From an uncultured Ruminococcus sp. (GTDB lineage: Bacteria > Bacillota > Clostridia > Oscillospirales > Acutalibacteraceae), in NCBI GenBank assembly GCA_902768825.1, contig CACXMR010000006.1:1-64000 (forward strand): a DNA stretch of 64,000 nucleotides, read 5' to 3'. Numbering within the stretch: position 1 is the first letter of the stretch; every line of letters begins with the position of its first letter. A model generated the notes under the pieces. It had not been told where the DNA came from. It did not search any database and was given only the letters and a program-made list of their open reading frames with translations. The translations under genes were made by a program, and so were the position numbers. Shown piece after piece: positions 26,693 through 34,837 of the stretch.

Positions 26693-27706
26693 TCAGGATA
26701 CGGAGGTAATGTGCACAAGGTGTGCTATGGAGGGGATGCTTTCTCCCTGAAAGGACGCTGTCGGTGACATGAGCGCACCGGTAGCTACAAATAGAATATT
26801 GTGCAGATCGCCGCTTCTCAGCCTTTGCATGATGTGTGAGCATAAGACCGACGCACTGCACCCGCAGCCCGATCCGCCACAGTTGACATCCTTCGCATCA
26901 GGTGAGTAAATCATGACACCGCAGTCATTGTGAACTCCGGTAATGTCATAGCCGCTCCTTCTCATCAGCTCTGCAAGAAGCTCTGAGCCTAATCTTCCCA
27001 GGTCGCCTGTCAGTATCAGGTCATATCCGGAGGGCTTTGTGTTTGTGTCCCTCAGGAACCGTGTGATTGTATCCGCTGCAGCCGGAGCCATTGCCGCACC
27101 CATATTTGTTGCGTCCTTTATCTTCAGATCAACTATCCGTCCGACAGTGAGGGCGTTTATCCTGACAGGTGAAATATTATTACTTATCAGTGCCGCACCT
27201 GCTCCTGTAACAGTCCACTGAGCTGTGGGGGTCCGCTGACCGCCGTAGTCCAGGGGCATCCTGAATTGTCTCTCGGCAGTGCAGAAATGGGACGAGGTAA
27301 CGGCAACCGCTCTTGAAGAAGCTCCCGATGCTGTAAACACGGCCGCCGCACACATAGTCTGAGCCATGGTCGAACAGGCGCCGAATTGCTCCATCAGCGG
27401 TATGCCAAGGCTTCGCAGACCATAGCTTGACGCCATGCACTGGTTAAGAAGGTCACCCGCAAAGATCACGTCTATATCATCCGGCACAAAACCCGCTTTT
27501 TTGAGAAGAGTCCTTACTGCCGTGGACTGCATCTCGCTTTCCGCCTTTTCCCAGGTCTTCATATTAAGCGTGTCGTCGTTAAACGCCACATCAAAGCATT
27601 CACCAAGGGGACCGTTTTTTTCCTTGCTGCCCGCTACCCCCACGGCTTCGGTAATGTACACGCCTTCAGGCAAGCCGATAGTATCTCTGCCAATTCTCAA
27701 GGGCAT
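26693..27706 (-). CDS. spoVAD: stage V sporulation protein AD
   Basis: 337 aa from ATG 27706 behind GGAGG (8-nt spacing); an upstream in-frame ATG at 27799 lacks such a site. Length and sequence match the family (LPEGVYITEAVGV near the N-terminus, EQFGACSTMAQTM in the thiolase-like core, LTGDLGRLGSEL). In Bacillus SpoVAD binds dipicolinic acid and helps load it into the forespore with SpoVAC and SpoVAE. Here neither partner is adjacent: the gene stands alone between the hairpin array and a terminator. A sigma-G-like promoter candidate precedes it. Confidence 0.92.
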   Translation of the reverse strand: MPLRIGRDTIGLPEGVYITEAVGVAGSKEKNGPLGECFDVAFNDDTLNMKTWEKAESEMQSTAVRTLLKKAGFVPDDIDVIFAGDLLNQCMASSYGLRSLGIPLMEQFGACSTMAQTMCAAAVFTASGASSRAVAVTSSHFCTAERQFRMPLDYGGQRTPTAQWTVTGAGAALISNNISPVRINALTVGRIVDLKIKDATNMGAAMAPAAADTITRFLRDTNTKPSGYDLILTGDLGRLGSELLAELMRRSGYDITGVHNDCGVMIYSPDAKDVNCGGSGCGCSASVLCSHIMQRLRSGDLHNILFVATGALMSPTASFQGESIPSIAHLVHITSVS

Positions 27707-27754
27707 ATTCCCCACCTCCGTTTTGCAAAGGCTATGCCGATGCGTTGATGGGAT

Positions 27755-27783
27755 TATTCTGCCCTGTTTACTTATTTTTATGC
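27755..27783 (-). promoter_or_regulatory. candidate sigma-G-type promoter of spoVAD
   Basis: Minus strand GCATA (27779-27783), 17-bp spacer, CAGAATA (27755-27761). Forespore sigma-G promoters follow roughly GNATR and CATNNTA, so this matches but for one base of the -10. It begins at the end of the upstream terminator, 49 bp before the ATG. No good sigma-A promoter is seen here. Confidence 0.45.
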
Positions 27784-27785
27784 AC

Positions 27786-27810
27786 AAAAAAGCCGGCACT
27801 GTCGCCGGCT
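27786..27810 (-). terminator. terminator of the ATP-grasp gene
   Basis: AGCCGGC / GCCGGCT stem with a 6-nt loop, then TTTTT on the minus strand, 15 bp past the stop codon. Confidence 0.85.
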
Positions 27811-27824
27811 CGGTTTTGATTATT

Positions 27825-28805
27825 TCAGATATCCATATACTCCCTGTACCTGGGAAGAATACCTGTTTTGTTTTCGCTGAGACTTGCCCTTTTCTGGAAC
27901 ACTCCCGGAAAAGAATTGCCCTCGATAAGCACAGGGCCGTGATCGCTGATAGCTACGTCCCAGCCAACATAACGCACCTGAGGGATCACCTCAGCCGCCC
28001 TCTTGACAAGCTCTACAGCTTCATCAAACATGGGTATCTGGAAGCCGATGATGTCAGTGCCGGTGATGGGGTGCTTTGAATAGAGAATATCCTCCTTGTC
28101 GATAGCAGGTACTGTCACCTTGCCTCTGTCGTCAGGAAAGGTATACATTCCGCCGCTGGAAAAATTATCCACAATGCCGCCGTTGCCTATCTTGAGTATA
28201 GCGTGAAGGAAACAGCCCTTGCCGTCCTTGCAGAATGTGAACATCCTTATGGAGTTGACGGATTTGGCATAAAGCACATCCATATCCGGGTGCTGGACAA
28301 TGAATGCCTCCACAAGCTTCTGGTTCTTCTCTATTATCTCATCGTAGAGCTTTTTCAGGTCAGTGCTGTCGTCAACGGTGTACTTCTCAACACCGAATCC
28401 CCCCTGACCGTCGATGGGTTTTGCGATTATGGAGGGGTGCTTTTTCATAAAGTCCGCAAACTGCTCCGGAGTGGTGTCGTTCATATCAAGCCAGTCACGG
28501 TTGAGAAACTCGGAAAACTTCTTGTTAAAGGTCACCTTGTCGTCAAACAGCCCCATATATTCCTTTTCGTTGTATCGCTTGATGATGGCGTTGTTCTTTC
28601 CCCTTGTCAGGTAGGTCGCCCTCTGCTCCTCAGTGAGATTGTAAAACTCAAACTCCTGATAATCGTGATATCCTGCCTGAAATTTCATTCCGCAGTGTAT
28701 CATGTCAAAAAACACGCCGAAAAACGACTTGTCGCACTTCTTGGAAACATTCTTGGCGATCTTGAACATCTTGCCGTAGTCCATCTTTATTATTCTTGCA
28801 AGCAT
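27825..28805 (-). CDS. sugar-transfer-associated ATP-grasp protein
   Basis: 326 aa from ATG 28805 (AAGGA 8 nt upstream); an in-frame ATG at 28841 would add 12 residues but has no clear ribosome site. The body matches the ATP-grasp family found near polysaccharide and surface-glycan genes (PF14397 type): FFDMIHCGMKFQAGYHDYQ, the nucleotide-loop region IIAKPIDGQGGFGVEKY, and the metal/ATP end VGWDVAISDHGPVLIEGNSFPG. Such enzymes probably ligate an acyl group to an amine through an acyl-phosphate; substrate unknown. No sugar-transfer genes are adjacent. Confidence 0.85.
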   Translation of the reverse strand: MLARIIKMDYGKMFKIAKNVSKKCDKSFFGVFFDMIHCGMKFQAGYHDYQEFEFYNLTEEQRATYLTRGKNNAIIKRYNEKEYMGLFDDKVTFNKKFSEFLNRDWLDMNDTTPEQFADFMKKHPSIIAKPIDGQGGFGVEKYTVDDSTDLKKLYDEIIEKNQKLVEAFIVQHPDMDVLYAKSVNSIRMFTFCKDGKGCFLHAILKIGNGGIVDNFSSGGMYTFPDDRGKVTVPAIDKEDILYSKHPITGTDIIGFQIPMFDEAVELVKRAAEVIPQVRYVGWDVAISDHGPVLIEGNSFPGVFQKRASLSENKTGILPRYREYMDI

Positions 28806-28876
28806 ATACCTGATCCTTGCCACTACACCACATCCATTCATCTATTTATAGCACAACTCATGTTATTTAAGCACCA

Positions 28877-28892
28877 CTATAGTTTACTATAG
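28877..28892. promoter_or_regulatory. repeated palindrome upstream of the ATP-grasp gene
   Basis: CTATAG-TTTA-CTATAG: two copies of a self-complementary hexamer, so both direct and inverted repeat. It lies in the 5' region of the ATP-grasp gene and may be an operator; no regulator is assigned. Confidence 0.3.
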
Positions 28893-28949
28893 GATGATTT
28901 TTTTTTCAAGACCTTATTTTCAGAAATTGCTAATTTCCGGAAATATCAA

Positions 28950-28974
28950 AGCCTGATTCCTCACGGAATCAGGC
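28950..28974 (-). terminator. terminator of the arg operon, CCTGATTCC family
   Basis: Perfect stem AGCCTGATTCC / GGAATCAGGCT with a 4-nt loop, 105 bp downstream of argF. The minus-strand tail is TTTGATATTT, a weak T-tract. Confidence 0.65.
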
Positions 28975-29079
28975 TGATGCCTTTATTTGTTGAAGGACTT
29001 CTCCCTCCAAACCACCCCAGCATTTCGCTCTCTGCGGAGAGCAAGCGTCGGGGGATTTTCACTTGAAAGTCCCACTGAC

Positions 29080-29985
29080 TCAGGAAAGACACATTACCAT
29101 GACTGCCTTCTGGGCGTGGAGTCTGTTCTCTGCCTCCTCAAAAATCTCATCAGCGTGAGCCTCAAAGACCTCTTCGGTGATCTCCTCGCCTCTGTGGGCA
29201 GGCAGACAGTGCTGTACCATAGCATCCGGCTTTGCAAGGGACATCAGCTCTGCATTGACCTGATAACCCTCAAATGCCTTTTTCCTCTTCTCGGCCTCGC
29301 CCTCCTGACCCATGGATGCCCATACATCAGTGATAACTACATCGGCGTCAACCACTGCCTCCTTGGGTGTGCGGAACATGGAGAACTTATCGCCGTATTC
29401 CTTTGCAAAGGCAAGTACATCGGGATGAGGCTCGTAACCCTCAGGGCAGGCAACAGAAATGGACATTCCTGTTTTGAGAGCGCCTACGATGAGGGAATTC
29501 ATCATGTTGTTGCCGTCACCGATAAAGCACATCTTCAGCCCGTCAAGCTTGCCCTTAAACTCACGGATGGTCATAAGATCAGCAAGTATCTGGCAGGGAT
29601 GACAGAAATCCGTGAGACCGTTTATGATCGGAATGGAGCCGTACTCAGCAAGGGACTCTACCTCGGCCTGCTCAAAGGTACGGATCATAATGCCGTCAAG
29701 ATAGCGTGAGAGCACCCTTGCGGTATCCTGCACAGGCTCGCCTCTGCCTATCTGCATATCCTTTGATGAAAGGAAAATGGGCTGACCGCCAAGCTGATAC
29801 ATACCTACTTCAAATGAGACCCTCGTTCTGGTGGAAGCCTTCTCAAAGATAAGTCCCAGAGACTTGCCCTCAAGACGCTTGTGGGGTATGCCGTGCTTCT
29901 GCTCATACTTCAGCTGGTCTGCAAGGTTGAGTATCTCTATGACCTCTTCGCTTGTCAGATCAAGCATTTTGAGTAAATGTTTCAT
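29080..29985 (-). CDS. argF: ornithine carbamoyltransferase
   Basis: 301 aa, cytoplasmic. Forms citrulline from ornithine and carbamoyl phosphate. The carbamoyl-phosphate motif STRTRVSFEVG, the FCHPCQILADL segment and the ornithine-site HCLPAHRGEE are all present. Last gene of argC-J-B-D-F, 4 bp after argD. RBS GGAGG precedes the ATG at 29985. Length agrees with anabolic OTCases. Confidence 0.97.
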   Translation of the reverse strand: MKHLLKMLDLTSEEVIEILNLADQLKYEQKHGIPHKRLEGKSLGLIFEKASTRTRVSFEVGMYQLGGQPIFLSSKDMQIGRGEPVQDTARVLSRYLDGIMIRTFEQAEVESLAEYGSIPIINGLTDFCHPCQILADLMTIREFKGKLDGLKMCFIGDGNNMMNSLIVGALKTGMSISVACPEGYEPHPDVLAFAKEYGDKFSMFRTPKEAVVDADVVITDVWASMGQEGEAEKRKKAFEGYQVNAELMSLAKPDAMVQHCLPAHRGEEITEEVFEAHADEIFEEAENRLHAQKAVMVMCLS

Positions 29986-29989
29986 TGGT

Positions 29990-31165
29990 TTACGCCTCCA
30001 TTACAGTTTTTAATATAGAAAGACCCTTGTCAATCTCTTCATAGCTAATGGTCAGGGGCGGAAGAAGTCTCAGGAGAGTCTTTGCGGTAAGGATAAGCAG
30101 ACCCTTTTCTATGCACTGGGCTGCAACCTGCTTTGCGTTATCCTTTTCGGTTACAATGCCGATCATGAGACCCTGTCCCCTTACTTCCTTTACGTTGGGC
30201 ATATTCTTGAGTGCCGCTCTGATATAGTCGCCCTTTTCGTTGACGGCTTTGAGGAACTCAGGCTCTGCTACCCTTGAAAGCACCTCGGCTGCTCCGGCAC
30301 AGGCAACAGGATTGCCTCCGAAGGTGGTTCCGTGGGTGCCGGGAACTATCACACCTGAAGTATTCTTTGCGCAGAGGCAGGCGCCCATGGGCAGACCGCC
30401 TCCGAGACCCTTTGCAGAGGTCACCACGTCGGGCTCAAGACCGTAGCCCTGATAGCAGTAGAAGCTTCCTGTTCTGGAAATACCCGTCTGCACCTCGTCT
30501 ATCATAAAGAGAATATCCTTTTCTTTGCAAAGGTTCTGGAGCTGTGTCACAAAATCCTTGTCAAGAGGCATTACGCCGCCTTCGCCCTGTATCAGCTCGA
30601 TAAATACGGCGCAGACATCCTCGGTGAGCTTTGACTTTACGTCATCAATATCGTTTGCCTTAGCATAATCAAATCCCTCTGTAAAGGGGAAGAAGAAATT
30701 ATGGAAAACATCCTGACCGGTTGCGGCAAGGGTAGTGACAGTTCTTCCGTGGAAAGAGTTTTCCAGTGTGATGATCTTCTGTCTGCCCTGACCGTACTTG
30801 TCAAAGCTGTATTTCCTTGCGATCTTTATGGCACATTCGTTTGCCTCGGCTCCGGAATTGCAGAGAAAAACCTTGTCCATACCGGAGAGGGCGCAAAGCT
30901 TCTTGGCAACCTCCGTCTGGAGGGGCGAATAATAGAGATTTGAGATGTGCTGGAGGGTTGCGGCCTGTGCCGAAACAGCTTTAGTCCAGCCCTCATCACA
31001 ATAGCCAAGACAATTGACCCCTATGCCGCTGGTAAAATCAATATATTCCTTTCCCTCTGCGTCCCAGGCTGTGGCGTTCTTTCCCTTTACAAGGGCTGTG
31101 TTAAACCGTCCGTAGGCCTGGACCATATATTCTTTTTCGTCGTTTTTTATCTGTTCAAGTGTCAA
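29990..31165 (-). CDS. argD: acetylornithine aminotransferase
   Basis: 391 aa. PLP enzyme converting N-acetylglutamate semialdehyde to N-acetylornithine. DEVQTGISRTG and the PLP-lysine region TSAKGLGGGLPMGA are visible. The start taken is TTG 31165, 8 nt after GAGG and 22 bp after the argB stop; a longer frame from ATG 31216 would overlap argB by 29 bp and has no ribosome site. Fourth gene of the operon. Confidence 0.95.
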   Translation of the reverse strand: MTLEQIKNDEKEYMVQAYGRFNTALVKGKNATAWDAEGKEYIDFTSGIGVNCLGYCDEGWTKAVSAQAATLQHISNLYYSPLQTEVAKKLCALSGMDKVFLCNSGAEANECAIKIARKYSFDKYGQGRQKIITLENSFHGRTVTTLAATGQDVFHNFFFPFTEGFDYAKANDIDDVKSKLTEDVCAVFIELIQGEGGVMPLDKDFVTQLQNLCKEKDILFMIDEVQTGISRTGSFYCYQGYGLEPDVVTSAKGLGGGLPMGACLCAKNTSGVIVPGTHGTTFGGNPVACAGAAEVLSRVAEPEFLKAVNEKGDYIRAALKNMPNVKEVRGQGLMIGIVTEKDNAKQVAAQCIEKGLLILTAKTLLRLLPPLTISYEEIDKGLSILKTVMEA

Positions 31166-31187
31166 ATCTGTCACCTCTGTCTTTTTA

Positions 31188-32048
31188 TCAATAGAACATT
31201 GTTCCAATACCTTCATCTGAGAACATCTCTATAAGTATCGAGTGGGGTATCCTGCCGTCGATGATGTGGGCTCTCTTTACGCCACGGCGCACAGCCTCAA
31301 CACAGCAGTCGATCTTGGGGATCATGCCCCCGGAGATTATACCCTCACGCTTGAGTGAAGGTACTTCGCTGACGTTAACCACAGGGATAAGTGTAGCTTC
31401 GTCCTCTTTGTCACGAAGAAGACCCTTGATATCCGTCATAAGAATGAGCTTTGCAGCTTTCAGCTCGGATGCTATTCTTGCGGCGGCAAGGTCTGCGTTG
31501 ATATTGAACACATCACCGTTATAGCCGCCTGCAACGGTGGAGATGATGGGAACATAGCCGTTTTTGGTGGCGTTTTCGATCACCTCTGTGTTTATTTCCG
31601 TGATCTCTCCTACAAAGCCCAGGTCTACGCCGGAAGCCTTCTTTTCTGCCATGATCATCTTGCCGTCCAGTCCGCAAAGACCGATAGCCTTGCCGCTGTG
31701 CTGTTCAAGAAGCTGCACAAGGCTCTTGTTTACCTTGCCGGCAAGCACCATCTGCACTATGTCGATGGTCTCACGGTCAGTGACTCTCAGACCGTTGACA
31801 AAACGGCTCTCCTTGCCAATTTTGTTCAGCATACCGCTGATTTCGGGACCGCCGCCGTGGACCAGCACAACATTGATACCGATGAGCTGAAGAAGAACGA
31901 TATCGCTCATTACTGCATCCTTCAGCTCAGGGCTTATCATGGCATTGCCGCCGTATTTTACAACAATGGTCTTGCCTGCCCACTTCTGTATGTAAGGAAG
32001 AGCCTGCACAAGCACATTGGCTCTGTCCTGGTCGGAAATATTACGCAT
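31188..32048 (-). CDS. argB: acetylglutamate kinase
   Basis: 286 aa from ATG 32048 (GGGGCAGG upstream; an in-frame GTG at 32054 is less likely). Phosphorylates N-acetylglutamate. The amino acid kinase fold is clear: VVKYGGNAM, VHGGGPEIS, FVNGLRVTD and TDIKGLL. About 28 residues precede the first strand (SDQDRANVLVQALPYIQKWA), the N-terminal helix found in arginine-inhibited kinases and missing from the insensitive E. coli type. Feedback inhibition is therefore predicted, fitting the acetyl-recycling pathway implied by argJ. Confidence 0.96.
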   Translation of the reverse strand: MRNISDQDRANVLVQALPYIQKWAGKTIVVKYGGNAMISPELKDAVMSDIVLLQLIGINVVLVHGGGPEISGMLNKIGKESRFVNGLRVTDRETIDIVQMVLAGKVNKSLVQLLEQHSGKAIGLCGLDGKMIMAEKKASGVDLGFVGEITEINTEVIENATKNGYVPIISTVAGGYNGDVFNINADLAAARIASELKAAKLILMTDIKGLLRDKEDEATLIPVVNVSEVPSLKREGIISGGMIPKIDCCVEAVRRGVKRAHIIDGRIPHSILIEMFSDEGIGTMFY

Positions 32049-32069
32049 TTTCACCTGCCCCGCTTTCTG

Positions 32070-33290
32070 TCATGTTCTGTAATCGCCGTTGATCTTGACG
32101 TATTCATAGGTAAGGTCGCAGCCGTAAGCCTCAGCCGTGCCCTCGCCGTCATTAAGGTCAACGATAATATCTATTTCATCCTTGATCAGGATAGACTTTG
32201 CGATTTCCTCGGAAAAGTCTATGCCTGCGCCGTTTTTGCACACATCGATCCTGCCGGCTTCGGAAGCAAACGCCACATCAACCTTGTTAACGTCCACATC
32301 ACAGCCCGAATAGCCTATAGCGCACAGCACTCTGCCCCAGTTGGCATCGGCACCAAACATTGCAGCCTTCAGCAGACTTGAGCATATAACGGATTTTGCA
32401 ACTCCCTTGGCGTCCTTTTCGGTCTTTGCTCCGCTGACCTTGCAGGTGAGAAGCTTTGTAGCGCCCTCGCCGTCCTTTGCCATCATTCTTGCAAGACCCC
32501 TGCACACAGCAGTAAGAGCCTCAAGGAATATCTCATAATCCTCGTTTTCCTCTGTGATCTCCGGGTTGCCTGCAAGACCGGATGCCATTACGGAAAGTGT
32601 GTCGTTGGTTGAAGTATCGCCGTCTATGCTTATCATATTGAAGGTCTTATCAGCGGCGCTCTTGACTGCCTTTCTGATCATATCCGCCGAAACAGCAGCA
32701 TCAGTAGTAACAAAGCAAAGCATGGTAGCCATGTTGGGGTGTATCATGCCGCTGCCCTTGGAGATGCCGCCGACCCTTACGGTCTTGCCTGCGATAACCG
32801 TTTCAACAGCCACTTCCTTGGAAATAGTGTCGGTGGTCATTATAGCTTCAGCAGCATTTGTAGCTCCGTCAACGGAAAGCTCGGACACAAGCTGCTCCAT
32901 TCCGTCCCTGATGGGCTCTATGGGAAGTATCTGACCGATAACGCCTGTAGAACCTACGATAATGTCCTCCGGGCTGATTCCCAGCTTTTCTGCTGCAAGG
33001 CTGCACATAAGCTCTGCCTTTTCCATACCGTCGGCGTTGCAGGTATTGGCGTTTCCGCTGTTAACGATGACTGCCTGAGCATAACCGTCCTCAAGGTTTT
33101 TCTTTGTAACTGTGATGGGCGAGCTCTTTACAAGGTTTGTAGTATATACAGCAGCAGCGGTGCACTTCTTTTCGCAGAAGATTAGGGCAAGATCCCTTTT
33201 GGTCTTGTTCTTTCTGATGCCGCAGTGTATTCCCGCAGCTGTAAAGCCCTTGGGTGCCGTTACTGAACCCTCAATATATGTATAACCCAT
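32070..33290 (-). CDS. argJ: bifunctional ornithine acetyltransferase / N-acetylglutamate synthase
   Basis: 406 aa. Moves the acetyl group from N-acetylornithine to glutamate, recycling it, and may also make N-acetylglutamate from acetyl-CoA. The self-cleavage site is in GMIHPNMATML, where the Thr becomes the catalytic N-terminus of the beta chain. Whether it is mono- or bifunctional cannot be read reliably. RBS AAAGGAGGAAGG. Second gene of the operon. No argA or argE is in the window. Confidence 0.96.
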   Translation of the reverse strand: MGYTYIEGSVTAPKGFTAAGIHCGIRKNKTKRDLALIFCEKKCTAAAVYTTNLVKSSPITVTKKNLEDGYAQAVIVNSGNANTCNADGMEKAELMCSLAAEKLGISPEDIIVGSTGVIGQILPIEPIRDGMEQLVSELSVDGATNAAEAIMTTDTISKEVAVETVIAGKTVRVGGISKGSGMIHPNMATMLCFVTTDAAVSADMIRKAVKSAADKTFNMISIDGDTSTNDTLSVMASGLAGNPEITEENEDYEIFLEALTAVCRGLARMMAKDGEGATKLLTCKVSGAKTEKDAKGVAKSVICSSLLKAAMFGADANWGRVLCAIGYSGCDVDVNKVDVAFASEAGRIDVCKNGAGIDFSEEIAKSILIKDEIDIIVDLNDGEGTAEAYGCDLTYEYVKINGDYRT

Positions 33291-33323
33291 TATTACCTTC
33301 CTCCTTTTTATCCTTGCCGGTGA

Positions 33324-34361
33324 TCAGAATGCCGGCGGAACTATCACAAGTCCGGTCTTTTCATCCAGACCGAAAATAATATTCATATTCTGTATAGCCT
33401 GACCTGCAGCACCCTTTACCATATTGTCAATGGCTGAGATGGCTATAAACGTACCTGTACGGGTGTCCACATGAAGCGAAACATCGCAGAAATTAGAGTA
33501 TTTGATGTTGTGGATGTCTGCATTAGCTCCATCGGGAAGAAGTCTGACAAAAAACTCATCCTTGTAGAATTCTTCATAAGCAGCCCTGATCTGCTCCTTG
33601 GTCACGCCCTCGTTAAGGCGGGCATAGCAGGTAGAGATGATACCTCTGTTCACCGGCAGCAGATGAGGCACGAAGGTTATCTTCACGCTCTTACCTGAGA
33701 GCTTTGAAAGTGTCTGCTCTATCTCGGGAGTATGGCGGTGATTTGCCACCTTATATGCATGGAAGCCCTCATTCAGTTCAGGATAATGATTGCCCTGATT
33801 AGGCTTCCTTCCCGCACCGGTCACGCCTGATTTGGAGTCAACAATGATACCCTCGGTGCTGACAAGGCCCTTGACAATAGCAGGAGCAAGAGCAAGAGGT
33901 GCGCCCGTGGTGTAGCAGCCAGGATTAGCGATGATCCTTTTTCCCTTTATGTTATCCCTGAAAAGCTCCGGCAAGCCGTATACCGAACGCTCATGCAGCT
34001 CCTTGTCAAGAAAATCACAGCCGTACCATTCCTTATACTCCTCCTCGCTCTCAAGGCGGAAATCAGCACCCAGGTCGATGAAGGCCTTGCCTGCCTTGTC
34101 GCACTGAGCAGCAAGCTCCTGTGAAAGTCCGTGAGGAAGTGCCGCAAAGATAACGTCACTCTTCTCAACGACCTCATCCTGATTGCCGCACTCCATATCG
34201 CAGAGGCTCTTATAGGACGGATATACCTCACTCAGCTTCTTTCCTTCAAAGCTCACTGAACTGATGGCTGCTATCTCAGCCTCCGGGTGTGTAAGAAGGA
34301 TACGCACAAGCTCTGCACCTGCATATCCCGTGGCACCAATTATTCCTGCTTTTATTTTCAT
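33324..34361 (-). CDS. argC: N-acetyl-gamma-glutamyl-phosphate reductase
   Basis: 345 aa. NADPH-dependent reduction of N-acetylglutamyl phosphate to the semialdehyde. N-terminal Rossmann motif GIIGATGYAGAELVR and catalytic cysteine in IANPGCYTTGAPLAL are intact; HRHTPEIEQ is the conserved histidine segment. First gene of argC-J-B-D-F; its upstream region holds repeated DNA described separately. Confidence 0.97.
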   Translation of the reverse strand: MKIKAGIIGATGYAGAELVRILLTHPEAEIAAISSVSFEGKKLSEVYPSYKSLCDMECGNQDEVVEKSDVIFAALPHGLSQELAAQCDKAGKAFIDLGADFRLESEEEYKEWYGCDFLDKELHERSVYGLPELFRDNIKGKRIIANPGCYTTGAPLALAPAIVKGLVSTEGIIVDSKSGVTGAGRKPNQGNHYPELNEGFHAYKVANHRHTPEIEQTLSKLSGKSVKITFVPHLLPVNRGIISTCYARLNEGVTKEQIRAAYEEFYKDEFFVRLLPDGANADIHNIKYSNFCDVSLHVDTRTGTFIAISAIDNMVKGAAGQAIQNMNIIFGLDEKTGLVIVPPAF

Positions 34362-34398
34362 TTCCTCTCTTCACTCCTGTTCTTTTTTCTCTCGTGAC

Positions 34399-34434
34399 TT
34401 TTCTCGGGGCTTTTCTCGGGGCTTTTCTCGGGGC
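34399..34434. repeat. three tandem copies of a 12-bp unit
   Basis: TTTTCTCGGGGC repeated exactly three times, just before the argC start on the coding side. On the argC strand it reads GCCCCGAGAAAA. Confidence 0.92.
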
Positions 34435-34435
34435 A

Positions 34436-34461
34436 AACCCTTTGTTTAAAAACAAAGGGTT
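34436..34461. repeat. perfect 12-bp-stem hairpin upstream of argC
   Basis: AACCCTTTGTTT / AAACAAAGGGTT with a 2-nt loop. It adjoins the 12-bp repeats and a copy of the 37-bp repeat. No T-run follows on either strand. Confidence 0.75.
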
Positions 34462-34648
34462 ATTCCCCGGACCCCTTTCCTAAAAAAACCGAATCTCCGT
34501 TTTGTTAGGTTTTTACTTCCGTTACTGTCTGACGTTATCAATGCTTTCATCCGTCAGGGTCGTGTCTGGGTAGCATTATTAAATCAAAGGTTATTCCCCG
34601 ATTAAATCAAAGGTTATTCCCCGGACCCCTTTCCTAAAAAAACCGAAT
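34458..34648. repeat. direct repeats in the argH-argC gap
   Basis: A 37-bp sequence (34458-34494, beginning GGTTATTCCCCGGACCCC and ending AAAACCGAAT) recurs at 34612-34648. Ahead of the second copy a 23-bp unit (ATTAAATCAAAGG...) is tandemly doubled at 34578-34600 and 34601-34623. The 476-bp gap holds no gene. A weak argC promoter candidate on the minus strand is TTGAGT, 17 bp, TAAATT near 34645-34675. Confidence 0.85.
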
Positions 34649-34756
34649 TTATTTTAAATAATTGCTTCACTCAAATCATAATTACTGCTAATAACGCAAA
34701 GACATCACTCAGTCTGTGTGCATTTTTCGTAAAAAGAATTGTACCGCAAATTAAAA

Positions 34757-34832
34757 GTTTCGCTCAAGCCTTTTCAAAGGCTTGCAGATTCCAAAGACAG
34801 AGTCTTTGGTCGCTGACCGCAGTCAGCGAAAC
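34757..34832. repeat. dispersed hairpin element, copy 2, 3' of argH
   Basis: Outer arms GTTTCGCT / AGCGAAAC enclose hairpins CAAGCC-ttttcaaa-GGCTTG (34765-34784), CCAAAGAC-aga-GTCTTTGG (34791-34809) and CGCTGAC-cgca-GTCAGCG (34811-34828). It begins 5 bp after the argH stop; on the minus strand it runs into CTTTTAATTT, so it may work as a terminator. It matches the element at 19537 with paired substitutions in both shared stems. Confidence 0.75.
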
Positions 34833-34837
34833 ACTCA

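Noticed and set aside
26308..26861. Long open frames on both strands across the 40-bp GC-rich array
   Set aside because: The unit length is not a multiple of three, the frames have no ribosome sites, and they exist because GC-rich repeats lack stop codons.
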